In this document: positions 33,395 to 41,954 of the stretch, piece after piece
Layout of the letters: each line of letters starts with the position of its first letter
Position numbering within the stretch: position 1 is the first letter of the stretch
DNA from: Pseudoalteromonas sp. OOF1S-7
GTDB taxonomy: Bacteria > Pseudomonadota > Gammaproteobacteria > Enterobacterales > Alteromonadaceae
Assembly (NCBI RefSeq): GCF_022347765.1
Contig: NZ_JAKRFZ010000026.1
Span: 1 to 57,807, forward strand
Reading direction: 5' to 3'
DNA: 57,807 bases
Program-made: the position numbers and the translations under genes
The notes under the pieces: generated by a model
Databases searched by the model: none
What the model saw: the letters and a program-made list of their open reading frames with translations, nothing else
Told to the model about the DNA's origin: nothing

Positions 33395-35922
33395 TGAATG
33401 GCCTGCGAGAAAAACAGCGCATTGTTAAACAACCGGCTGCTGCCATACCAGAAGCCACGAAACACCGGGTTATCCGGCATGGCGATTACCACCCCTTTAC
33501 CATAGGTATCAGCCATCAGTGCAGACGATTGCGCTATCTGTGAGACGTTTTTCTCATCAGCATACCCCGCCAGCAAAGGCTGCGGCTGATATACAGCTAC
33601 ATCCCGAAAGGGCGCCTCGCTGGCCTGCAGCACCCAGGCACTGTTTTTGAAGACTGGTAACGTGCTGTTATCAAAGCCAAATGCAAGTGGGTGAGAAAGG
33701 TCCAACTGAGTGCCAAAAATAGCACCTGCAATACGCTGCTGAGCGGCCAGCTGCTCCTTATCTTTAAAACGCAGTCCCTGAGTGTCAAAGGTCGCGCGCA
33801 GGTCTTTCGTGCTGATGATCTCAGCCTTGAGCAACTGATGCTCAATCAGCCATTGAGCACCGCGTTTGTGCCCCCAGATCACGCCCCCTTTTTGGACCCA
33901 GCTGATAATGGCTGCCTGCGCTTTTTTGCTCAGCGCCGAATAACGTCCATCGGCCAGAACCAGGTGGCTATATCGACTCAAATCAACCCGCTCAAGACGG
34001 TCCAGCTCTATGATGCTGGGGGCTACCCCCACATGTCTGTCCAGGTGATACCAGATTTCGCCGACTTCATACTGACTGGTACCTTGCCCACCCACCAACA
34101 GCACTTGTGGCTTAAGCAGCGGCATCATCCGGCGCGAGCCCAAATCGATCCCCTCGGGCGTCAGACCTGAGCTGATAGTCTTCAGCTCTATTCCCAGTTT
34201 CCCTGCCTGTTCAGCCAGTACAGTTCGCCAGTTTTCCAGGTCTTGTAAGCCAGCCGGGATCACCACAGTACCCGCTTCAAACTGTTGCTCTCCCTGGTTA
34301 AGCCTAGCCTTGAAGGGCTGCAATGCAACGCGCGCTTCAATACCTTCTGTCAGCAAGCGGTTGAGTAACTTAGGTGCCAGATAATGCTGCCAGGAAAAAG
34401 CGTAGGCATATGCTTCAATGTCAGACGTTTGCGCCACAGGGCCGCGGCTTTGCCAACCTGACTCACTTACCTTGAGTCCCCAGCTGCTGGTGACCTGGGC
34501 AAAATCCAGATCGTAGGCATAGGGTAGTGTCCAGCCTGATACATCATAAAAAGTATTGTCTTTAAAATGTGTCTGCTTGCTAAACATGGCATTAATCAGA
34601 CGCACCTGCGGCTGTGCCAGTGGTATATAAAGGTCGCCTACTTTAAACTGCCTGTCCTTGATTTTCATCGCCTTTTCCAGCTGTTGTACTTTTATCTGGT
34701 GCTGTCTGAGCAGCTCAACAAACTGCTTAAGCCGATAGGGATCCTGACCAGCCGATACCACATAACCCTGAAAATCCAGCTGTTTGGCTTCTTTTTCTGC
34801 ACTGAAATAAAAATGCTGTTGATAGTCAAGCAGTGCCTGGCGGTTAGCCGCCGCGCCTTGCAAGGTAGATAACGAGGTGATCAACTGGTTTTTAATAGTC
34901 TGCGGGAAAGTCAGCAAACCGTTGATGGTTTGCTGTACATGACCACGACTGCTGGCCTGTTCAAACAATATGCCCACCGCACCATTGATATCCGGATAGG
35001 TGGACCCTTTGCCATAGTAAAAATCATCAAAGCTCTCCTGGGTAAAATACAGCTGTCCGGCCTGGTCCAGCGCATCGGCATGAAACTGGCCAATTGCCGC
35101 CGTTAAACTCTGATTGCGCTCTGGCGTCAGCGGGTGTGTGCGTGACGGGATCCCTGGCTGAAAGAAGTAACTGGAGTTCGGGCCCATCTCGTGGAAATCG
35201 GCCAGTACATTTGGTTTCCAGTCATGAAAGGCGGCGATCCGGGCGCGTGACTCTGGATGCTGCAACAACAGCCAGTCGCGGTTTAAATCAAACCAGTAGT
35301 GATTCGTTCTGCCAGACGGCCACCTTTCTACGTGCTCTCTGTGTTGAGGATCACTGGATAACACCACTCCCCGATGGCTGTTCGCCCAGCTGGCAAAGCG
35401 GGCCAGCCCATCAGGATTCAGTGACGGGTCAAGCAGGATCACGGTATCGCGTAACAGGGCGTCAATCTTCTCGCCCTGTGCCGCGGCCAGATAGTATGCC
35501 ACCAGCATAGCGGTGTTGCTGCCCGAGGGTTCATTGCCATGCACACTGTAGCCAAGCCAGACAACCGCCGGAGCATCTTTGCGAGGCTGCGGCTGCTCAA
35601 GCGCGGCTAAATGAGCGCTTTTGACGGATTCGATATTATTCTGTCGTGACTGCTCAGTAATAGTCAGTAACACCAAAGGACGCCGTTCATGGCTGTACCC
35701 TATCGTTTTTATCGATACCCTAGGGCTGGCCTCTGCCAGCACGTTTAAATACTGAACCAACTGCTCGGGGCGTACATGCCACTCGCCCACGTCATAGCCT
35801 ATCACCTCATGTGGTTTTGGGATGCTAGGGTTGAACTGGCTGGTGTCATCAAAATAAAAACTCAGGGGCCTGGCGCTGAGCTGTAAACTCAACACACACA
35901 GCACGATTAACAGGCGATGCAT
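33391..35922 (-). CDS. Large exported M14-family zinc carboxypeptidase-like protein
   Basis: 843 aa with a signal peptide (about 1-17). The M14 catalytic domain occupies about 40-360: zinc ligands His and Glu in GYSVHGNEPSGSN, a third His in ADFHEMGPN, substrate-binding FDLNRDWLLL and the catalytic Glu in GILFEQASS. The C-terminal half is an alpha/beta region with a glutamine-amidotransferase-like look (SHLVLADGRYSAL, GGVIWGHKRGAQWL), as in related marine M14 proteins. It is probably periplasmic or secreted and may be a type II secretion cargo. It is not part of the E. coli gene order here. Confidence 0.88.
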   Translation of the reverse strand: MHRLLIVLCVLSLQLSARPLSFYFDDTSQFNPSIPKPHEVIGYDVGEWHVRPEQLVQYLNVLAEASPRVSIKTIGYSHERRPLVLLTITEQSRQNNIESVKSAHLAALEQPQPRKDAPAVVWLGYSVHGNEPSGSNTAMLVAYYLAAAQGEKIDALLRDTVILLDPSLNPDGLARFASWANSHRGVVLSSDPQHREHVERWPSGRTNHYWFDLNRDWLLLQHPESRARIAAFHDWKPNVLADFHEMGPNSSYFFQPGIPSRTHPLTPERNQSLTAAIGQFHADALDQAGQLYFTQESFDDFYYGKGSTYPDINGAVGILFEQASSRGHVQQTINGLLTFPQTIKNQLITSLSTLQGAAANRQALLDYQQHFYFSAEKEAKQLDFQGYVVSAGQDPYRLKQFVELLRQHQIKVQQLEKAMKIKDRQFKVGDLYIPLAQPQVRLINAMFSKQTHFKDNTFYDVSGWTLPYAYDLDFAQVTSSWGLKVSESGWQSRGPVAQTSDIEAYAYAFSWQHYLAPKLLNRLLTEGIEARVALQPFKARLNQGEQQFEAGTVVIPAGLQDLENWRTVLAEQAGKLGIELKTISSGLTPEGIDLGSRRMMPLLKPQVLLVGGQGTSQYEVGEIWYHLDRHVGVAPSIIELDRLERVDLSRYSHLVLADGRYSALSKKAQAAIISWVQKGGVIWGHKRGAQWLIEHQLLKAEIISTKDLRATFDTQGLRFKDKEQLAAQQRIAGAIFGTQLDLSHPLAFGFDNSTLPVFKNSAWVLQASEAPFRDVAVYQPQPLLAGYADEKNVSQIAQSSALMADTYGKGVVIAMPDNPVFRGFWYGSSRLFNNALFFSQAIH

Positions 35923-36041
35923 AAATACTCCGTTTATTCTGGCAATTTTTAACCAGCCAGTACGCTAGCAATCAGATTCCAGTTGCTGCAAATTTTTACG
36001 CCCAACACTAGCTACAACAAGATGAGGGGAGTATCATAGGG

Positions 36042-36067
36042 ATTAACCGAGTAATTTAGTCAAGTAT
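36042..36067. promoter_or_regulatory. IscR type 1-like binding site upstream of nfuA
   Basis: Read on the minus strand, ATACTTGACTAAATTA followed by CTCGGTTA and AT matches the IscR type 1 pattern (ATAxTTGAC, AT-rich centre, ACTCGG). It lies 10-36 bp before the nfuA ATG, where repression by the iron-sulfur form of IscR would be expected. In E. coli nfuA is also in the IscR regulon. The call rests on motif recall. Confidence 0.5.
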
Positions 36068-36077
36068 AGCGTAGATT

Positions 36078-36653
36078 ATGATCACAATTTCAGAGACGGC
36101 TCAGTCACACTTTGCCAAGTTATTGGCCGATCAGGCCGATGGAACAAACATTCGCGTATTCGTCGTCAACCCAGGTACCGCTCAGGCGGAGTGTGGGGTG
36201 TCGTATTGCCCAGCCGATGCAATTGAAGACAGCGATATTCGCCTTCACTTTAATGGATTTGATGCCGTCGTCGACGCAGAAAGTGCGCCTTTCCTGGAAG
36301 AAGCTGAAATTGACTTTGTCACCGATAAAATGGGCAGCCAGCTCACCCTGAAAGCGCCGAATGCGAAAGCCAAAAAACTCAGCAACAATGCCTCTTTGGA
36401 AGAACGTGTTGAGCACATGCTGGTTACCGAGGTGAATCCACAGCTGGCCAACCACGGTGGTCAGGTTAGCCTGGTCGAAATCACGGCTGAAGGAATCGCC
36501 GTATTACAATTCGGTGGTGGCTGTAACGGTTGCTCAATGATTGATGTGACGCTTAAAGAAGGCATCGAAAAAGAAATGATCGCCAAGTTCGAGGAGATCA
36601 CCGGCGTACGTGATATCACCGAGCACTCACGAGGCGATCATTCCTACTATTAA
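36078..36653 (+). CDS. nfuA: Iron-sulfur biogenesis protein NfuA
   Basis: 191 aa, the same length as E. coli NfuA. It has an N-terminal degenerate A-type carrier domain (about 1-95; two cysteines C39 and C44 present but without the full A-type triad) and a C-terminal Nfu domain with the cluster-ligating C149 and C152 in GGGCNGCSM. It carries 4Fe-4S clusters to apo-proteins such as lipoyl synthase and aconitase. It ends the conserved bioH-comF-nfuA set. Confidence 0.96.
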   Translation: MITISETAQSHFAKLLADQADGTNIRVFVVNPGTAQAECGVSYCPADAIEDSDIRLHFNGFDAVVDAESAPFLEEAEIDFVTDKMGSQLTLKAPNAKAKKLSNNASLEERVEHMLVTEVNPQLANHGGQVSLVEITAEGIAVLQFGGGCNGCSMIDVTLKEGIEKEMIAKFEEITGVRDITEHSRGDHSYY

Positions 36654-36659
36654 TTTTGT

Positions 36660-36938
36660 ATGCGACGTTTGATTTACCGCTTAGGGTCTCACCCTAAGCG
36701 GAGTCTGCGGTTTTTCCTCTGCGGGCTCGCGTTGTTTGCACTCAGCGCGACGCTGATTGTGCTAGGTTATTTCTATCAAGCCTGGCTCCAGCTGCCGGGC
36801 TTACTCCTGTTGGCGCTCGCACTGGGCGTGGCCGGCTATGGCTACCTGGGGATCTTCGCCAATCGCTTTTCGCAGGTGCTATCGGCGCGTGATTCAGCAA
36901 AAGCGGCGGCAAAAGAAGCATTTGAGGATGAAAAATAA
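36660..36938 (+). CDS. Small inner-membrane protein, unknown
   Basis: 92 aa. Two membrane helices (about 15-38 and 45-68) with a basic N-terminus (MRRLIYRLGSHPKRSLR) and a charged helical C-tail. It lies 6 bp after nfuA, so it is probably in its transcript. Not recognised. Confidence 0.65.
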   Translation: MRRLIYRLGSHPKRSLRFFLCGLALFALSATLIVLGYFYQAWLQLPGLLLLALALGVAGYGYLGIFANRFSQVLSARDSAKAAAKEAFEDEK

Positions 36939-36986
36939 GCTATCAACGCCTCTTTGCGGCACTCAACTGACTATCCGATGTATGGC

Positions 36987-38318
36987 CTACTTCAGCAATT
37001 GCTGTCTCACACTCAACTGTCGATACTTAATTACCAGCGTCACCCCTCTTAATCCCATAAAGCAACTCATGGCAAACCATAGTCCATGATTACCCCATTG
37101 CTGGACTAGCCAGAACGGTACAAAAAAGCCGAACATCGCAGAGAACATCATACTGTTGCGCATTTCCTTCGCCCGGGTCAGGCCGACGAATACGCCGTCA
37201 AACAAAAAACAGCTCGTCGCTATCACAGGCAGCACCACCAGCCAGGGCAGATACACCAATGCGGTATCAATGACCACCGGAATGTCGGTGAGTAAACCAA
37301 TCACCGCCGGACCAAACAAGGCAAACACCAGGGTATACACCAGGGCAAAGCAACCAGCCCAGAAGCAGCTCAGCCGCACCCAACGCCTTAACATAACTAA
37401 GTCACGGGCACCTTTGGCCTGCCCGACTTTGGCTTCCACAGCATACGCGATGCCATCCATCGCAAAGCTCACCAGCATCAGAAAGTTCAGCAGCACCGCG
37501 TTGGCAGCCAGAATATCTTCGCCCAGCCTCGCGCCATAAAAAGTCATAAAGCTAAAACACAACTGCAGCATGAGGGAACGAATGAAAATATCGCGGTTAA
37601 GATGCAGCAGACGTTGCATCTCCTCTTTGTGTGGCACTTTAAACTGCCACTGCCAGCCTGCCCGCTTCAGCACCCCGCGCAGCAGATAACAAGACAGTCC
37701 CAGTGCTGAATAATCGGCAGCCACAGATGCCCAGGCCGCACCTGCAACGGCAAAGTCCAGCACCACCACAAACAATACATCCAGTACTATATTAACGATA
37801 TTGGTAAACAGCACCACGTAGAAAGGACCGCGTCCGTATTGCATCCCCAGCATAAATCCGAGCATCACCAGATTCAGCATGGCAGCGGGCGCACTGAAGA
37901 TACGAATGGAAAAGTATATCGCCGCTTGTTCAAAAACTTCAGGGGTGGCCGCGGATAGCGCCGCGACCAGGTCGAGTAACCAGGGCGTACTCGCTATCAG
38001 CAGCAGAGCAAACAACACGGCAAAGCTCATACTGGCCGACAACGACTGGAGCGCCCGCCTTGCGTCTTGCTGGCCATTTGCCTGTGCTATCTCCCCGGTG
38101 GTACTCATGCGCAAAAAACTGGCAAGCCAGAACAACAAGGCAATGCTGCCAGAACCCAGTGCTATCCCGGCAAGGTAATAGGCTTCACTCAGATGACCGA
38201 TGACCGCCGTATCAACTAACCCTAACAGGGGCACCGAGATATTTGATAAAATCATCGGAGCAGCAATAGCAAGCAACTGGAAATGGTGAGAAGTATGCAC
38301 GCGATTAAGTGGTTTCAT
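36987..38318 (-). CDS. MATE-family efflux transporter, DinF type
   Basis: 443 aa, about 12 membrane helices in two similar halves. The N-terminal half has SNISVPLLGLVDTAVIGHLSE, the DinF-branch MATE signature with the conserved Asp that couples to Na+ or H+. It exports cationic drugs or toxic metabolites. The start lies inside the polysaccharide deacetylase coding region: the two divergent genes overlap by 36 bp at their 5' ends. Confidence 0.92.
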   Translation of the reverse strand: MKPLNRVHTSHHFQLLAIAAPMILSNISVPLLGLVDTAVIGHLSEAYYLAGIALGSGSIALLFWLASFLRMSTTGEIAQANGQQDARRALQSLSASMSFAVLFALLLIASTPWLLDLVAALSAATPEVFEQAAIYFSIRIFSAPAAMLNLVMLGFMLGMQYGRGPFYVVLFTNIVNIVLDVLFVVVLDFAVAGAAWASVAADYSALGLSCYLLRGVLKRAGWQWQFKVPHKEEMQRLLHLNRDIFIRSLMLQLCFSFMTFYGARLGEDILAANAVLLNFLMLVSFAMDGIAYAVEAKVGQAKGARDLVMLRRWVRLSCFWAGCFALVYTLVFALFGPAVIGLLTDIPVVIDTALVYLPWLVVLPVIATSCFLFDGVFVGLTRAKEMRNSMMFSAMFGFFVPFWLVQQWGNHGLWFAMSCFMGLRGVTLVIKYRQLSVRQQLLK

Positions 38319-39341
38319 GTTTTAGTTCTTATACTCGTTTTGTTCAACACCCGGGCAGGTCTGGCCGCGGTCATTCTACAGTATCATCATGTCAGTGAAA
38401 AACTGCCGGCCGTCACCAGTGTCAGTGAAGCCACTTTTCTTGAACACCTGACCTTTCTCAAAACAGAGCAGTTTAATGTGATTGCACTGGATAAGCTGAT
38501 CACGCAACTGCAGGCAGGTAATGCACTGCCAGCAAAAACCGTCGCCATTACCTTTGACGATGGTTACCTGAACAACATGGAAACCGCAGCACCACTGCTT
38601 GAGCAATTTGGTTACCCCTACACGATTTTTGTTAATCCTAAGCTGATTGATGAGAAAAAGGGCTATGTAATGAGCTGGGAGCAGCTGCGCCAGCTGGCAA
38701 AACGCGGCGCATTAATTGCGAATCATAGCGCTCAGCACGACTACCTGCATCACACGCTGGCCGGAGAAAATCAGGCTCAGTGGCTCAGCCGGGTACGTGA
38801 GGATTTGCTCTGGTCACAAGCGCGGATCAAAGACGAGGTGGGCCATGACTTGCCTTATATCGCTTATCCCTATGGCGAATTTAACCGCCCTTTACAGGCG
38901 TTAGTCGCCGAGCTGAACTTGATCGGGATTGGACAACATTCTGGCGCCGTTGGACCAGACTCAGACTTTACCCGTCTGCCACGTTTTCCCGCTTCGGGCA
39001 TCTATGCCAGCCTGAAAACCTTAAAAACCAAGCTTTATTCACTGCCGTTTTCACTGGCACAGGCTAAATATCAGGATTCGGTCACGGATAACCGCACACC
39101 CTCGATTACCTTGACCTTTAAAGAGATGGATTTTTACCAGAGCCAGTTCGCCTGTTTTGTATCAGGCGCAGGCAAAGCAGAGCTGGTCTGGCAGGGCGAT
39201 AAAACAGTGACGATTACGACGCCAAAACCCTTATCGAATGGGCGTTCTCGCTATAACTGTACGGCACCTTCTAAAAAAGAAAGTGGACAATTTTACTGGT
39301 ACTCACAACCCTGGGTGATCACTGACGCTTCACAGCGTTAA
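38283..39341 (+). CDS. Polysaccharide deacetylase family protein, exported
   Basis: 352 aa, or 348 if the ATG at 38295 is used. The signal peptide is MHAIKWFHVLVLILVLFNTRAGLAA. The NodB domain (about 75-230) has metal/catalytic motif TFDDGY, motif 2 NHSAQHDYL (HxxxH) and motif 3 YPYGEFN, as in PgaB-like N-acetylglucosamine deacetylases. The C-terminal 100 residues are beta-rich and may bind sugar. The substrate could be an exopolysaccharide, peptidoglycan or chitin oligomers. It overlaps MATE divergently at its start and cheB convergently at its stop (23 bp). Confidence 0.85.
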   Translation: MVRSMHAIKWFHVLVLILVLFNTRAGLAAVILQYHHVSEKLPAVTSVSEATFLEHLTFLKTEQFNVIALDKLITQLQAGNALPAKTVAITFDDGYLNNMETAAPLLEQFGYPYTIFVNPKLIDEKKGYVMSWEQLRQLAKRGALIANHSAQHDYLHHTLAGENQAQWLSRVREDLLWSQARIKDEVGHDLPYIAYPYGEFNRPLQALVAELNLIGIGQHSGAVGPDSDFTRLPRFPASGIYASLKTLKTKLYSLPFSLAQAKYQDSVTDNRTPSITLTFKEMDFYQSQFACFVSGAGKAELVWQGDKTVTITTPKPLSNGRSRYNCTAPSKKESGQFYWYSQPWVITDASQR

Positions 39342-40350
39342 GCAGCTCCACCGTCACCTTAGACAGCGAGACCACCTTCTCGACCGCCTTCATTTCAACG
39401 GCGGCCCGGGGCATGCCCCACACCACAGAGGTCGCTTCATCCTGCGCCAGCGTTTTTGCCCCGGCCTCCCTGAGACGCAATAACGCTGCCGCGCCATCAC
39501 TGCCCATACCTGTCAACAAGCCAGCACAGACGTGCTTTGCCCATGGTAACAAAGAGTCGAACAACACATCCACCGATGGCCGGTGCCGATTGACCTTTTC
39601 ACTCTGACACAAGTGACACTGCAAGCGTCCTCCTTTTTGAACCACCTTGAGGTGCATATCACCCGGTGCAACAAATACCTGTCCGGGGATGAGCACATCT
39701 CCCTCCTCGGCTTCTTTGACACGGACCTCACAGCAGCGGTCCATCCTCAGCGCAAACGAGGTGCTAAAGACCGGTGGGATGTGCTGCGCAATTACAACAG
39801 GAGGACAGTGTTTAGGTAAACGTACTAATACTTCACGCAACGCTTCGGTGCCACCGGTAGATGCTCCCAATGCTAAAACGGCGCTACTTTTGAATTGTGC
39901 GTGCTGAGACACCGGAAGCTGTTGCACATCTTTGTCTGCCCGGAAGGCGTAGAGGTTAGCCTGGCGGGCAATACGAATTTTCTGATGTAATGTCTCGGCG
40001 TAGGCACTCAGCTGAGCAGCGACATTAGTGGTTGGCTTGGCAATGAAGTCAATGGCACCAAGCTCCAGCGCCTCAAGCGTTGCAGGCGAGCCCTGCTGTG
40101 TTAATGTTGATAACATGATCACGGGCATCGGGCGCAGGCGCATTAGGTTTTTAAGAAAGCTCAGCCCGTTCATCCTTGGCATTTCAATATCCAGGGTTAG
40201 TACGTCGGGGTTGAGCTTCTTTATCATCTCACGCGCTTCATAGGGGTCTTCGGCCGCCCCAACTACCTTGATGTCCTGGGCCAGCTCCAGAACCCCGGTC
40301 AATATCGCCCTGAGTGAAGGGGAATCATCAACTATCAATACCTTAATCAT
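39319..40350 (-). CDS. cheB: Chemotaxis methylesterase/deamidase CheB
   Basis: 343 aa. The receiver domain at the N-terminus has its Asp in DVLTLDIEMPRMNG. The C-terminal methylesterase has catalytic Ser in LGASTGGTEAL, His in IAQHIPPVF and Asp in GMGSDGAAAL. It removes methyl groups from receptor glutamates when phosphorylated by CheA. It is the last gene of the chemosensory operon, 9 bp after cheD. Confidence 0.96.
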   Translation of the reverse strand: MIKVLIVDDSPSLRAILTGVLELAQDIKVVGAAEDPYEAREMIKKLNPDVLTLDIEMPRMNGLSFLKNLMRLRPMPVIMLSTLTQQGSPATLEALELGAIDFIAKPTTNVAAQLSAYAETLHQKIRIARQANLYAFRADKDVQQLPVSQHAQFKSSAVLALGASTGGTEALREVLVRLPKHCPPVVIAQHIPPVFSTSFALRMDRCCEVRVKEAEEGDVLIPGQVFVAPGDMHLKVVQKGGRLQCHLCQSEKVNRHRPSVDVLFDSLLPWAKHVCAGLLTGMGSDGAAALLRLREAGAKTLAQDEATSVVWGMPRAAVEMKAVEKVVSLSKVTVELLNAVKRQ

Positions 40351-40359
40351 GCAATCTCT

Positions 40360-40974
40360 CTAAAACAGCTCAATATCAGTTTGTTTACCTTGCTCTTCAA
40401 TATCATGCAGATACTTGACCTCGCGTTTCTCAATGGTGTCATTATGCATCTGACGCAACTTCTTCACCTGAGCTTTACCTGTCTGTGGGTGAAATACCAC
40501 CTTACGCGGCCAGGGTCCGCCTACATCATGAGAAACTAACGTGAGGTTTTCTTCTTCCACATAAGCTTCAGCAAAACGAATATTACCGACACCAATGTCT
40601 GTCATAGAGCTAATGATTTTCCCACCACCAAACAGTTTTATTTTCAGGTTCTCTCGCCGGGCACCGTTTTTAATCACTTCGTTAATCAGGTATTCCATTG
40701 CCCAGTTACCATAGCGACAATTGAGGTCGTCGGCGTGAATGGCGGTCGCTCCCTTTACACCGGGCAGCATAAAGTGGTTCATGCCACCCACTTTGTGTTG
40801 CTCATCATAGATACACGCAGCAATACAGGAACCCAATACCGTAGAAATCAACTCATCACTCTTTGACACATAAAACTCCCCAGGCAGTACTTTAGCAACG
40901 ACAGCGCCACGGCCTGAATCCCAGAATCGCTTAACATGGTCAAAACCATGTAACACAGGCTTAAACTGCTTCAT
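40360..40974 (-). CDS. cheD: Chemoreceptor glutamine deamidase CheD
   Basis: 204 aa. The catalytic Cys and His are in STVLGSCIAACIYD and GGMNHFMLPG. It converts receptor Gln to Glu. The N-terminal and C-terminal extensions beyond the core (about 30 residues each) are short and charged. The start overlaps the cheR stop by 4 bp. Confidence 0.94.
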   Translation of the reverse strand: MKQFKPVLHGFDHVKRFWDSGRGAVVAKVLPGEFYVSKSDELISTVLGSCIAACIYDEQHKVGGMNHFMLPGVKGATAIHADDLNCRYGNWAMEYLINEVIKNGARRENLKIKLFGGGKIISSMTDIGVGNIRFAEAYVEEENLTLVSHDVGGPWPRKVVFHPQTGKAQVKKLRQMHNDTIEKREVKYLHDIEEQGKQTDIELF

Positions 40975-41804
40975 ATCTGCGCCGCCTTCTGATACATCGT
41001 CCTCCCCAGATTTCTAAATTCCAAGTGCTCTTTTCCCATCGTCTCAGAGTGACCGATAAATAAATAACCTTGCTCCGCCAGTAGTTGATAAAAGTTCTCA
41101 AACAGCCTGTCTTTGGTTTCTTTGTCGAAATAGATCAGCACATTACGACAGAAAATCACATCAAAGGGCCCCTTCATTGGCCAAGGTTCAAGTAAATTAA
41201 GGCGTTTAAAGTACACACTTGCCTGCAATGTCTCTTTAACTTTGTACTGAGTACCATCGGAGCTACACATAAACCACTTTTTCAAGTGCTCACTGTTCAG
41301 GCCAGTCACAGATGCACTGTTATAAATGCCTTCCTGCGCTTTATGCAAAACATTCGAATCCAGATCCGTTGCTAATACCTTAACGTCCCAGTCTGCTGGA
41401 AATGCATTTCTTATGGTCATGGCAATGCTATACGCCTCTTCACCCGTAGAGCAGCCTGCGGACCAAATTCGTACCCGTTTATCTGTTTTGTGTTTAAGCT
41501 TTAACTCAGGGATCACCTGTTGGTGTAAAAAGTCAAAGTGATGTGCTTCGCGAAAGAAGGAGGTGAGATTTGTTGTGATGGCATTGATAAAATGGCTAAA
41601 CTCAGCATCAGGTTTCTCATTCAGGAGCGCCAAATACGCTGAAAATGAGCCTAACCCATTGGCTCTTATTCTGCGCGCAAGCCGTGAGTAAACCATGTCG
41701 CGTTTATGCGGTCCAAGCACGATACCACAGGTCTCGTAAACACGCCGAGATATACTGCTAAAGTCCTCATCCGTCATCAAAAACTCTTTCATATCCCTCC
41801 TCAC
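40971..41804 (-). CDS. cheR: Chemotaxis methyltransferase CheR
   Basis: 277 aa. It has an N-terminal helical domain and a SAM-binding Rossmann domain with WSAGCSTGEEAYSIAM (motif I) and FDVIFCRNVLIYF. It methylates receptor glutamates. The neighbouring receptor ends in EWEEF, the type of C-terminal pentapeptide that docks CheR. Confidence 0.95.
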   Translation of the reverse strand: MRRDMKEFLMTDEDFSSISRRVYETCGIVLGPHKRDMVYSRLARRIRANGLGSFSAYLALLNEKPDAEFSHFINAITTNLTSFFREAHHFDFLHQQVIPELKLKHKTDKRVRIWSAGCSTGEEAYSIAMTIRNAFPADWDVKVLATDLDSNVLHKAQEGIYNSASVTGLNSEHLKKWFMCSSDGTQYKVKETLQASVYFKRLNLLEPWPMKGPFDVIFCRNVLIYFDKETKDRLFENFYQLLAEQGYLFIGHSETMGKEHLEFRNLGRTMYQKAAQI

Positions 41805-41954
41805 CTATGCGCAATGAGACCAGACCGCCCGCAACTTGCCTTGTTACACGTGATCGGTATGTGATAATTCCGGTGAGTTAAGACGTGTCACTGTAACGGA
41901 GCTGACACTGGGTACGCGGTACAGCTCCACAGGGGTGCAAACAAACCAGAACTT

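Noticed and set aside
33691..34170. 159-aa plus-strand ORF within the M14 peptidase gene
   Set aside because: Antisense shadow; no recognisable domain, and the minus-strand gene is continuous with clear catalytic motifs.
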